Assembly (NCBI GenBank): GCA_964343835.1
Contig: CAYFKR010000001.1
Coordinates: 62,001-126,000 of the forward strand
Direction of reading: 5' to 3'
Length of the DNA: 64,000 nt
From: CALEMW01 sp964343835
Lineage (GTDB): Bacteria > Krumholzibacteriota > Krumholzibacteriia > LZORAL124-64-63
The translations under genes were made by a program, and so were the position numbers. This document shows, piece after piece, positions 26,486 through 34,041 of the stretch. The notes beneath the pieces are model-generated. The model saw only the letters and a program-made list of their open reading frames with translations. It was not told the origin of the DNA and ran no database searches. Each line of letters starts with the position of its first letter. Within the stretch, counting starts at the first letter, position 1.

Positions 26486-28003
26486 ATGAACGCCCCGAAA
26501 CGATGTGCCCGGATCCTCGCCCTCGTGGCCGCCCTGTGCGCGACGGCGTCGGCCCAGCTCGCCCCGCCCGAGGGCGGCGTGCTGGCGCCCGTGGGGTCCG
26601 GATCGAACACCAGCGACTACCTCGTTGTCGGCCCCGAAGGCGTGGAGATCCCGATCTACGGCCCCGGCGACCTGTCGGGCTGGGTTCGGGCCCACTACGA
26701 GCCCGGTGCCGAGGCCGTGGTCACCATGCGCCTGCTCCTGGAGGGCGTGCCCGGCATCGCCGTGGCGGACACGTTCACCTTCAAACCGTCGTCCAAGTGG
26801 CGCTACGAGGACGACCGCCCCGGTTCCCCGAGCGGCGGCCGCAAGCTCACGCCCCGCCGCCTGCCCGAGGGCGCGTGGACCCTGCGCCTGGTCGCGCCGG
26901 ACGGCCCGCTGCTGGCCAAGCTGGACTGGGAGTCCGAGGCGCCCGTCCGCGGCATGCGCCCCGCCGTCGCCGACGCGAAGCCGGCAAAGAAGAAGAAACC
27001 TTGGAAGACCGGCGGCTCGGTGGGCCTGGAGACCATCTACGACGACAACTTCCTGCGCTACAGCGACGACTACCTGGACCTCTTCTACTCCGGCGAGTCG
27101 CCCTACAAGTTCAAGATCGAGCAGGAGGACTCCCACATCTTCGCGCCGAGCGTGAACGTGTGGGCCCGCCGCAAGCTCATCGACGCCGGCGACACCAAGT
27201 TCGACTTCCGCTACAAGATCTGGAGGTACGCCCAGGGGGACATCAAGACCAACATGTCCTTCGACTACGGCATCCGGCAGTACATGAAGGGCGGCAAGAG
27301 CCTCGAAGTCGGCTACTCGTACGCGCCCGAGCAGTACATCCGCCAGCTCTCGGACCGGCCGCCCGGAACGCCGCCGAGCGAGGACATCGTGTGGGAGGAG
27401 TTCCGCTACACGCGCAACGTCTTCGACGCGATCTGGCGGCAGAAGCTGCACAAGAAGGTGAACCTGAAGCTCTGGCTCACCAGTTCGCTGCGCTACTACA
27501 ACCGGCCCTTCATGGAGAACGACATCAAGGACCTGGGTCTGCGCGGCACCATCTACTGGCGAGCCCACCGCAACGTACGCGTGACCCTCGACTACGGCTT
27601 CACGTTGGCCGCGGCCCGCGGATCCGACGAGGTGGGGGAGACCGTCGAGAACAGCGACAACTCGGACCCGTCGTACGAGCGCGACCTCTACCAGATCGAT
27701 GTCGCCTGGAGTCCGAAGTGGCTGAAGCCCGTGGCGAAGAACGTGTCGCTGCGGGGCGGCTACCAGGTCTACTGGTTCACGTCGACCAAGCCGCTGGACG
27801 ACGATCCATATCACCGCGGCCGCATCGACCGGGTCTACATGGCCCAGTTCCGGATGCAGCGCGATCTGCCCGGCGGCATCGGCGGCGAGATCGGCATCCG
27901 CTACACGCAACGCACGGTGGAATCGCCCTGGGACGGCGACATCGCCGAGGACAAGGACTACGACCAGCGCCGGTACTGGATCGGCCTCACGTACAAGCTC
28001 TAG
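26486..28003 (+). CDS. Outer-membrane beta-barrel protein of the Pgs operon
   Basis: 505 residues, ATG with AGGAGG eight bases before it. Signal peptide ends ATASA|QLAPP. Residues about 45-155 form a beta-sandwich resembling the units of the preceding gene (PIYGPGDLSGWVRAHY, DTFTFKPSSKWRYEDD, LPEGAWTLRLV). A Lys-rich linker (KPAKKKKPWK) leads to a 330-residue barrel of alternating strands rich in Tyr, Arg and Trp (FDFRYKIWRYAQGD, SLEVGYSYAPEQY, LYQIDVAWSPKW), ending in YWIGLTYKL. Size and pattern fit a 14-18-strand outer-membrane barrel. In this context an export pore or surface anchor for the polymer is the natural hypothesis, but it is not proven. Confidence 0.82.
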   Translation: MNAPKRCARILALVAALCATASAQLAPPEGGVLAPVGSGSNTSDYLVVGPEGVEIPIYGPGDLSGWVRAHYEPGAEAVVTMRLLLEGVPGIAVADTFTFKPSSKWRYEDDRPGSPSGGRKLTPRRLPEGAWTLRLVAPDGPLLAKLDWESEAPVRGMRPAVADAKPAKKKKPWKTGGSVGLETIYDDNFLRYSDDYLDLFYSGESPYKFKIEQEDSHIFAPSVNVWARRKLIDAGDTKFDFRYKIWRYAQGDIKTNMSFDYGIRQYMKGGKSLEVGYSYAPEQYIRQLSDRPPGTPPSEDIVWEEFRYTRNVFDAIWRQKLHKKVNLKLWLTSSLRYYNRPFMENDIKDLGLRGTIYWRAHRNVRVTLDYGFTLAAARGSDEVGETVENSDNSDPSYERDLYQIDVAWSPKWLKPVAKNVSLRGGYQVYWFTSTKPLDDDPYHRGRIDRVYMAQFRMQRDLPGGIGGEIGIRYTQRTVESPWDGDIAEDKDYDQRRYWIGLTYKL

Positions 28004-28011
28004 GAGCCTTC

Positions 28012-30432
28012 ATGAACGCGCGTACCGTCATCATCACCACCCTGGCCCTGTCCCTGCTCGCGGCCTGCGCCGTGTCCCTGTCCGGCTGCGGCGCCGCCGA
28101 CCCCTACGAGGTGCCCGTGGCGCCGTTCCGCGTGGTCGGCAGCGTGGGCCTGCCCAGCGACAACGATGGCGTCGCCTACCTGGACGGTCACGCCTACGTG
28201 GCAGGCGGCGAGGCCGGCCTGCACGTGATCTCCCTGGCGGACCCGACCGCTCCGGAGCTGCTGGCCACGGTCAACACCAACAAGTACGCCGAGAGCGTGC
28301 AGACGGCGCGCATCCTGGACGGCGGCCGCACGTGGGACGTGGCCATCGTGGTGGAGGCCACCGAGGGGCTGTCGACCTACGACGTGACCGACCCCATGGC
28401 GCCGGTGTCGTTCGAGCAGGGCGGCGGCGCCTACGACGCCCAGAAGATCCACGTGGAGCCCGGCGCGGACCCCGACGACCCGTACATGGTGCTCATGGCC
28501 GACTCCTGGCGCGGCCTGCGGCTGTTCACGTCGGTGCCCGGCACTCCCGGCGCCCACACCCAGATCGGCAACGCCGTCTACTCCCGCGGCTACACCAAGG
28601 ACGTGGACGTGGTGGGCGGCTGGGCCTACGTGGCCGACGACGAGCTGGGCATCGCCGTGTTCGACGTGAGCAACCCCGACTTCCCCGAGCTCGTGACCGC
28701 CGCCGACGCCGAGGGCAACGCCCTGGGCATCGAGATCGTGGACGGCCACGCCTACCTGGCCTGCGGCACCGAGGGCCTGACGGTGTTCGCCATCGACGGC
28801 GGGGAGACCCCCGTGAAGGTCTCCGAGCTGGACCTCACCGCCTACAGCCGCGGCCTCGTGGTGCGCAACGGCTGGTGCCTGCTGGCGGCGGCCGACGGCG
28901 GCGTGCACGTGGTGGACGTGAGCGACCCGGCGGACCCGGTCTACACGGGCTCGGTCCACACCGGCTACGCCACGGACGTGGCGATCACCGACGACGGCCG
29001 CGTGATCGTGAGCGACCGCGAGGACGGGCTGGTCGTGCTCGGCGGTCCGGACATGTCCCTGGACACCACGCCGCCCGCTCGCGTCACCACCCTGACGGCC
29101 ACCCCCCTCGACTTCACCCGCGTCCGCCTCGACTGGCTCGCCCCCGGCGACGACTCCCTGCTGGGCCGCGCCGTCTCCTACGAGATCCGCAGCGCCGCCG
29201 CCCCCATCGCCGACGCCGCCGCCTGGGATGCCGCGACCCCCGTGGCCGGCGCCCCGACCCCGGCCGACCCCGGCACCGCCGAGTCGTTCGTCGTGGACGG
29301 TTTCACCGCCGGCGAGACGGTCCACTTCGCCCTGCGCGCCGTGGACGACGAGGGCCTCGCCGCCCCCGTCTCCGACTCCGCCGCCGCCGAGCTCTTCGAC
29401 GGCCTCGTGCTCAACGCCCCCGGCGTGGACACCTACCAGGCCGTGGGCTCCCACGTGTTCCGATTCGAGGTCACGTACCTGAACGCCGAGGATCGCGCCC
29501 CCGCCGTCCACGACGTGGAGATCGACGGCACGCCGTACGCCATGTCCCTGGTCGAGGGTACGCCCCTGACCGGCGCCCTCTACCGCCACGAGACGACCCT
29601 CGCCCTGGCGGGCCACACGTTCCGCTTCGTGTTCGACGACGGCCAGGGCCTGTCCGCCGCCACCGAGCTGGACGACGGCATCTTCGTCACGCCCCTGATC
29701 ACCTTCGAGATGGGCAGCCCCGCCGACGAACCCGGCCGCGACGACGACGAGCTGCTCCACACCGTCGGCCTGCGCGACAGCGTGGTCGCCGCAACCCACG
29801 AGGTCACCCAGTCGGAGTGGGAAGCCATGGGCATGCTCAACGAGTCGCGCTTCGCCGGCGCCGACCGCCCCGTTGAGAACGTCACCTGGTTCCAGGCCGT
29901 GCAGTACTGCAATGCCCTGTCCGACGACGCCGGCCTGACCCCCTGCTACCAGGTCGACGGCCTGAACGTGACCTGGGACCGCGACGCCGACGGCTGGCGC
30001 CTCCCCACCGAGGCCGAGTGGGAGTGGCTCGCCCGCGGCGGCAACGCCATGCCCCTGTCCAACATGGACGCCGGCGACGAGGTGACCGACGGCGACTACG
30101 CCCCCTACCTGGACCCCGTCGGCTGGTACGAGGACAACGCCCCTGCCGGCACCGCCGACGTGGCCCAGAAGACCGCCAACCCCCGCGGCCTCTACGACGT
30201 GCACGGCAACGTCTGGGAGTGGTGCTGGGACTGGTACGGCGAGTACGAGGCCGGCTCGGTCAACGACCCCACGGGCCCCGATTCCGGCGACCGCCGCGTG
30301 ATCCGCGGCGGCAGCTGGCACTACCGCGCCGACGACTGCCGCAGCGCCTCCCGCGGCGCCTACTATCCCACCAGCGCCGACGACTTCGTGGGCCTGCGCC
30401 CCGTGCGCACGGTGGTGGAGGAGGCCCGGTGA
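28012..30432 (+). CDS. Lipoprotein: LVIVD propeller + fibronectin-III-like + FGE-sulfatase domain
   Basis: 806 residues. Lipoprotein signal peptide ending LSGC. Residues about 40-345 are LVIVD-type propeller repeats (GVAYLDGHAYVAGGEAGLHV, GWAYVADDELGIAVFDVSN, GHAYLACGTEGLTVFAIDG). A fibronectin-III-like unit at about 360-460 and another beta domain at about 465-555 follow. From about 560 is a formylglycine-generating-enzyme-like fold (TFEMGSPADEPGRDDDE, THEVTQSEWEAM, GWRLPTEAEWEWLARGG, VHGNVWEWCWDWY, RRVIRGGSWHYRADDCRSAS), with FVGLRP where the family usually has GFR. Most such bacterial domains are non-oxidising binding or structural modules, so sulfatase activation is not assumed. The stop overlaps the next start by four bases. 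Confidence 0.86.
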   Translation: MNARTVIITTLALSLLAACAVSLSGCGAADPYEVPVAPFRVVGSVGLPSDNDGVAYLDGHAYVAGGEAGLHVISLADPTAPELLATVNTNKYAESVQTARILDGGRTWDVAIVVEATEGLSTYDVTDPMAPVSFEQGGGAYDAQKIHVEPGADPDDPYMVLMADSWRGLRLFTSVPGTPGAHTQIGNAVYSRGYTKDVDVVGGWAYVADDELGIAVFDVSNPDFPELVTAADAEGNALGIEIVDGHAYLACGTEGLTVFAIDGGETPVKVSELDLTAYSRGLVVRNGWCLLAAADGGVHVVDVSDPADPVYTGSVHTGYATDVAITDDGRVIVSDREDGLVVLGGPDMSLDTTPPARVTTLTATPLDFTRVRLDWLAPGDDSLLGRAVSYEIRSAAAPIADAAAWDAATPVAGAPTPADPGTAESFVVDGFTAGETVHFALRAVDDEGLAAPVSDSAAAELFDGLVLNAPGVDTYQAVGSHVFRFEVTYLNAEDRAPAVHDVEIDGTPYAMSLVEGTPLTGALYRHETTLALAGHTFRFVFDDGQGLSAATELDDGIFVTPLITFEMGSPADEPGRDDDELLHTVGLRDSVVAATHEVTQSEWEAMGMLNESRFAGADRPVENVTWFQAVQYCNALSDDAGLTPCYQVDGLNVTWDRDADGWRLPTEAEWEWLARGGNAMPLSNMDAGDEVTDGDYAPYLDPVGWYEDNAPAGTADVAQKTANPRGLYDVHGNVWEWCWDWYGEYEAGSVNDPTGPDSGDRRVIRGGSWHYRADDCRSASRGAYYPTSADDFVGLRPVRTVVEEAR

Positions 30433-31526
30433 GCGGCGCGCCCCGCTTCGAGTTCATCGACCGCTTCCGCGGTCTGGTAGGCGTGATGATGGCCCTGGGC
30501 CACGCCCAGTACTACGCCAACGCCGCCTGGCTGAGCTTCGACCCCCTGGATCCGTTCTTCGACTCGGTGGGCCAGTTCGGCATCCGCTACATGGGCTACC
30601 TGTGCGCCCCCGGCTTCCTGATGATGAACGGCGCCATGGTCTGGTGGGCCTGGCAGCGCCGTGTCCGCAAGGGCGTGAGCGCCGGCCGTGCCTCCTGGGA
30701 GATCGCCCAGCGAGCCCTCTTCCTGATGGCCGTGCAGCTCGTGTGGGTCAACTCGAGCTGGGGCGGGTTCACCAGGTTGCGACTGGACCACTTCGGGATC
30801 ATCGCCACCATCGGCGCTTCGATGCTGCTCATGCTGCCGCTGATGCGAGTCGGCTGGAAGGCGCGCCTCGGCGTGGCCGCCGCCGTCTCTCTGGTCCACC
30901 CGCTGCTGCTGCGCATCCCCTACGACCTCGACTCGTGGACCCACTACCCGATGCAGCTCTTCGTGGACGCCGGCGACTTCAACAAGTACCCCATCCTCCC
31001 GTGGTTCGCCCTGGCCTGCACCGGCAGCGTGATGGCCCACTGGTGGTTCGAGCGCTGGTCCACCGATCGTGAACGCGCCTTCCGCAGCATGGCCCTGGGC
31101 TTCGGTCTGGTGGCCGGCGCCATGGCCCTGCGCGTCCTCGGCTCCGACTACGCCAACATCTGGCCCTCCGGCGAGCCCTTCAGCTGGAGCTTCTTCCTGG
31201 TCCAGAAGTACCCCCCGAGCCTGGTGCACCAGGTGTGGTTCTCGGGCGCCGTGATCTTCATGGTGGGCCTGATCGCCTGGGTGGGGCAGTGGCTGAAGCC
31301 GCTGTCGGTGCTGGGCGTGGTGGGGAAGGTGCCGCTGTTCTTCTATGCGGTGCACATTCCATTGCTGGCCGTGGTGATGCGGCGGTTCGGGGTGTACGAC
31401 CAGCAGGGCGGCGTGCCGGAGTCGTTCGTGACGTGGGGGTTGCTGCTGGTGGTGATGATGCCGTTGGCGGTTTGGTTTGGGGGCGTCAAGAAACGCAATC
31501 GGTCGTGGTTGGTGAGGATGATCTAG
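30429..31526 (+). CDS. DUF1624/HGSNAT-like membrane acyltransferase
   Basis: 365 residues from the GTG at 30429 (four-base GTGA overlap with the lipoprotein gene). About nine or ten membrane helices. The opening FIDRFRGLVGVMMALGHAQ with His in the first helix, followed by GYLCAPGFLMMNGAMVWW, is characteristic of the DUF1624/heparan-alpha-glucosaminide N-acetyltransferase-like family, which passes acetyl groups across the membrane to sugars. As the last gene of the Pgs-linked unit, it might acylate the polymer or a surface glycan; this is inference from position. A bulged hairpin lies 69 bases downstream. Confidence 0.8.
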   Translation: MSGAPRFEFIDRFRGLVGVMMALGHAQYYANAAWLSFDPLDPFFDSVGQFGIRYMGYLCAPGFLMMNGAMVWWAWQRRVRKGVSAGRASWEIAQRALFLMAVQLVWVNSSWGGFTRLRLDHFGIIATIGASMLLMLPLMRVGWKARLGVAAAVSLVHPLLLRIPYDLDSWTHYPMQLFVDAGDFNKYPILPWFALACTGSVMAHWWFERWSTDRERAFRSMALGFGLVAGAMALRVLGSDYANIWPSGEPFSWSFFLVQKYPPSLVHQVWFSGAVIFMVGLIAWVGQWLKPLSVLGVVGKVPLFFYAVHIPLLAVVMRRFGVYDQQGGVPESFVTWGLLLVVMMPLAVWFGGVKKRNRSWLVRMI

Positions 31527-31594
31527 CGAATCTGCTGGAACAGGGATTTGCAGAACACGTGGTTCTGAGCTAACCAATTGCAATAGCTAGTGAT

Positions 31595-31626
31595 GCGGGT
31601 CCGGTATGTGCAACATGCCGGCCCGC
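31595..31626 (+). terminator. Bulged hairpin after the nine-gene Pgs-linked unit
   Basis: GCGGG(T)CCGGTATG pairs with CATGCCGGCCCGC around a TGCAA loop, with one bulged T. It lies between the convergent genes ending at 31526 and 31645. No T-run follows, so this is only a candidate. Confidence 0.42.
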
Positions 31627-31644
31627 TTGCAAGGGAGCATGGTC

Positions 31645-32622
31645 CTAGCGAAACCGTCCCTTGAGCTCTCCCCAACTCACCCGTTCCACCCCAACGAACC
31701 CACACCCCTCATCCTCCCAACTCACCACGCCGCCCCCTCCAACCAGCGACCGATCCGTCCCGGTACACCGCATCACCGCCGTGCACCCGGCCCCCACCAG
31801 CCCGATTTTCCACGAAGCAGCCACGTTCTCCTCGAACGCCCCACCGTCGACCAGCACGTGCCCCCCGAGCGCCAGGTAGAACGCCCCGCCGCCATCATCC
31901 GCGGCGTTCCTCCGAAACGTCGGCTCCTCCACCGTGACCGAAGCTCCGTTCACCGCCACAGCGCCCCCCAGGTGCGACGTGTTCGACTCGAAGTCGCACT
32001 TCCGCAACTCGGGCATCGCCCCGTCCCCGGACAGGTACACCGCCCCGCCCCAGCCGTGGGCGTCGTTCCCCCGGAACACGCACCGCTCGACCACCGCGTC
32101 GGCCCGGCGCACCACCAATGCGCCCCCGCTGCCGCCGCTGGCGAAGTTCGCCGTGAACCGGCAGTCCTCCACCCGCGAGGCGCTCTCCTCGAGCACCAGC
32201 GCCCCGCCGTCGTACCCGCTCACATTCTCGCGGAAGTCGCAGTGGCGGATGGTGACCGGGGCGTCCACGCAGACCAGGGCGCCGCCGCCCGACGCCAGGC
32301 CGCGCACGAAGGTCAGGCCCTCGATCACGCCGGGGGAGGCGTGGGCGGAGGCCAGCAGGATGCGGCCGGTGAAGGCGGCGTCGATCTCGACGGTGGAGGG
32401 GTCGTCGGGGTCGCCGACGAGCGACACGCCGTCGGGCAGGATCAGGTCGGACTCGTGGTAGACGCCGGGGGAGACCCGCACCGTGTCGCCGGGCTGGGCC
32501 AGGTCGAGGCCCGACTCGATGGTGCCGGCGTCGGCGGGCACGCGCAGCACCCGCGCCGTCGCCGGGGCGACGAGCGCGAGGACTGCCGTGATCAGAAGGA
32601 ATGCGCTGCGGGGTGAACCCAT
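31645..32622 (-). CDS. Secreted parallel beta-helix protein without sorting module
   Basis: 325 residues; the ATG at 32622 begins a signal peptide (SAFLLITAVLALVAPATA|RVLRVP). The frame is open upstream into the neighbouring gene, but that part is not protein-like. The opening VLRVPADAGTIESGLDLAQ is the same beta-helix cap seen in the proteins at 17505 and 56910, followed by PGDTVRVSPGVYHESDLIL and rungs such as CDFRENVSGYDGGALVLEES and CVFRGNDAHGWGGAVYLSG. Unlike the other large secreted proteins it stops after the helix (GELKGRFR) and has no NPFNP module. No clear ribosome binding site is visible. Confidence 0.8.
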   Translation of the reverse strand: MGSPRSAFLLITAVLALVAPATARVLRVPADAGTIESGLDLAQPGDTVRVSPGVYHESDLILPDGVSLVGDPDDPSTVEIDAAFTGRILLASAHASPGVIEGLTFVRGLASGGGALVCVDAPVTIRHCDFRENVSGYDGGALVLEESASRVEDCRFTANFASGGSGGALVVRRADAVVERCVFRGNDAHGWGGAVYLSGDGAMPELRKCDFESNTSHLGGAVAVNGASVTVEEPTFRRNAADDGGGAFYLALGGHVLVDGGAFEENVAASWKIGLVGAGCTAVMRCTGTDRSLVGGGGVVSWEDEGCGFVGVERVSWGELKGRFR

Positions 32623-32728
32623 GTGATGAGCATACGGAGGGGCGGGGCGGGGGACAAGGCCGGTGTTGCGGGGCCGGCGCGGCACCGGTAACGTGGGCGG
32701 ATCCCACACACAGACCGGAGGCCCGACG

Positions 32729-33418
32729 ATGTCCGCCAAGCCCATGATCCCCGGCTCCCTCTTCGATTTCCTCATGGACCTGGAGCGCAACAACAGCCGC
32801 GACTGGTTCCAGCGCAACAAGCAGCGCCACGAGGACGACCTGCGCGGGCCGGCCCTGGCCTTCATCGAGGGCTTCGCGCCGCACCTGAAGAAGATCAGCC
32901 CCCACTTCCTGGCCGACGCCCGCAAGGTGGGCGGCTCCCTCTTCCGCATCCATCGCGACACCCGCTTCAGCCACGACAAGCGGCCCTACAAGACCCACAC
33001 CGGCATCCAGTTCCGGCATGAGCGCGGCAAGGACGTGCACTGCCCCGGCTACTACCTGCACCTGTCGCCGACGGAGTGCTTCGTGGGGATCGGGATCTGG
33101 CATCCGGAGAAGGACGCCCTGGCCGCCATCCGCAGCCACATCGACCGCGACCCGCAGGGCTGGAAGAAAGCCGCCAAGGGCAAGCGCTTCACCGACGTCT
33201 ACCGTCTGTCGGGCGACAGCCTCAAGCGTGCGCCGAAGGGGTGGCCCGTGGACCACCCCCAGATCGAGGATCTGCGTCGGAAGGACTTCATCGCCGTCCG
33301 GGAGCTGGATCCCATGGACGTCGTGGCGCCGGGCTTCGCCGGGGAGCTGGCGAAGATGTTCAAGGCGGGCACGCCCTTCATGCGTTGGCTGTGCGAGGCG
33401 ACGGGCGTGCCCTTCTAG
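32729..33418 (+). CDS. DUF2461 / TIGR02453 family protein
   Basis: 229 residues; the ATG at 32729 has CGGAGG nine bases upstream. Family hallmarks: LFDFLMDLERNNSRDWFQRN near the start, IHRDTRFSHDKRPYKTHTGI with the conserved Arg/Asp/Lys/Pro/Tyr set, then GYYLHLSPTECFVGIGIWHP. The family is widespread and uncharacterised biochemically; members are cytoplasmic and about 220-230 residues, as here. It is flanked by convergent and divergent genes, so it is probably transcribed alone. Confidence 0.92.
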   Translation: MSAKPMIPGSLFDFLMDLERNNSRDWFQRNKQRHEDDLRGPALAFIEGFAPHLKKISPHFLADARKVGGSLFRIHRDTRFSHDKRPYKTHTGIQFRHERGKDVHCPGYYLHLSPTECFVGIGIWHPEKDALAAIRSHIDRDPQGWKKAAKGKRFTDVYRLSGDSLKRAPKGWPVDHPQIEDLRRKDFIAVRELDPMDVVAPGFAGELAKMFKAGTPFMRWLCEATGVPF

Positions 33419-33427
33419 GACTCCGGT

Positions 33428-33970
33428 CTAGAATCCGAACCCGACCGAGGCCGTGAAGTAGCTGTAGCTCACGTCCACCTCTTCGAGGGTCTCGGGGTCG
33501 TCGGCGTCCGTGTCCCACTTCACCACGTGGTACATCACGTTCAGGTCGAAGACCGTCATGTCCATGCCGGCTCCGATGGCGCCGCAGAGGTGCGTCTCGC
33601 TCTCGTAGTCGAAGTCGTCGCTGGACACGCTGTAGCGGTTGAAGCCCAGTCCCGCCTTCACGTACAGGCCGGTGATCGGCACGCTCAGCTTGGCGATGCC
33701 CAGCACCTCGCCCGTGTACCAGTCGGCGGCGACGTCGTTGCCCTTCCAGGCGTTGTAGCTGATGGAGCCCTGACCGCCCACCGACAGCAGCGACGGGATG
33801 ATGGGCACGGTCATCTCCAGGCCGCCGTGGAGGCCGTTGTCGGCGACGTCCTTGAAGTCCTCCTGGGGCAGGGTGGCGCCCGCGAAGAGCGAGACGCCGG
33901 CCAGGGCCGGGGTCGCTCCCAGCACCGCCAGGATCAGGGTCGCCGTCAGGGCGCGCTTCATGCTGGTCAT
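33428..33970 (-). CDS. Small outer-membrane beta-barrel protein
   Basis: 180 residues from ATG 33970, chosen over the ATG at 33961 because GGAGG lies five bases before the former. Signal peptide TATLILAVLGATPALAG. The rest alternates as an eight-stranded barrel would (GLYVKAGLGFNRYSV, DLNVMYHVVKWDTD) and finishes SYFTASVGFGF with a terminal Phe. Porin- or OmpA-barrel-like proteins of this size occur widely, often annotated only as outer membrane beta-barrel. It is 71 bases downstream of the subtilase gene, with a hairpin between them. Confidence 0.82.
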   Translation of the reverse strand: MTSMKRALTATLILAVLGATPALAGVSLFAGATLPQEDFKDVADNGLHGGLEMTVPIIPSLLSVGGQGSISYNAWKGNDVAADWYTGEVLGIAKLSVPITGLYVKAGLGFNRYSVSSDDFDYESETHLCGAIGAGMDMTVFDLNVMYHVVKWDTDADDPETLEEVDVSYSYFTASVGFGF

Positions 33971-34002
33971 GTCGTCCTCCGTGATGAAAAGAGTGTTTCG
34001 TC

Positions 34003-34027
34003 GCCGGGACCTTAGCAGGATCCCGGC
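34003..34027 (-). terminator. Inverted repeat between subtilase and barrel genes
   Basis: GCCGGGA (34003-34009) and TCCCGGC (34021-34027) are perfect 7-bp arms with an 11-base loop, 14 bases after the subtilase stop. It could be a terminator or attenuator before the barrel gene. Confidence 0.35.
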
Positions 34028-34041
34028 TCCGGCGTCATCGA

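Noticed and set aside
29697..30432. Active sulfatase-activating enzyme
   Set aside because: The FGE fold is there, but the closing motif differs, no sulfatase is encoded nearby, and most such bacterial domains are not enzymes of that kind.
32622..32979. N-terminal extension of the beta-helix protein at 31645
   Set aside because: The extension is Arg/Ser-rich, antisense to the DUF2461 gene, and the signal peptide begins at 32622.
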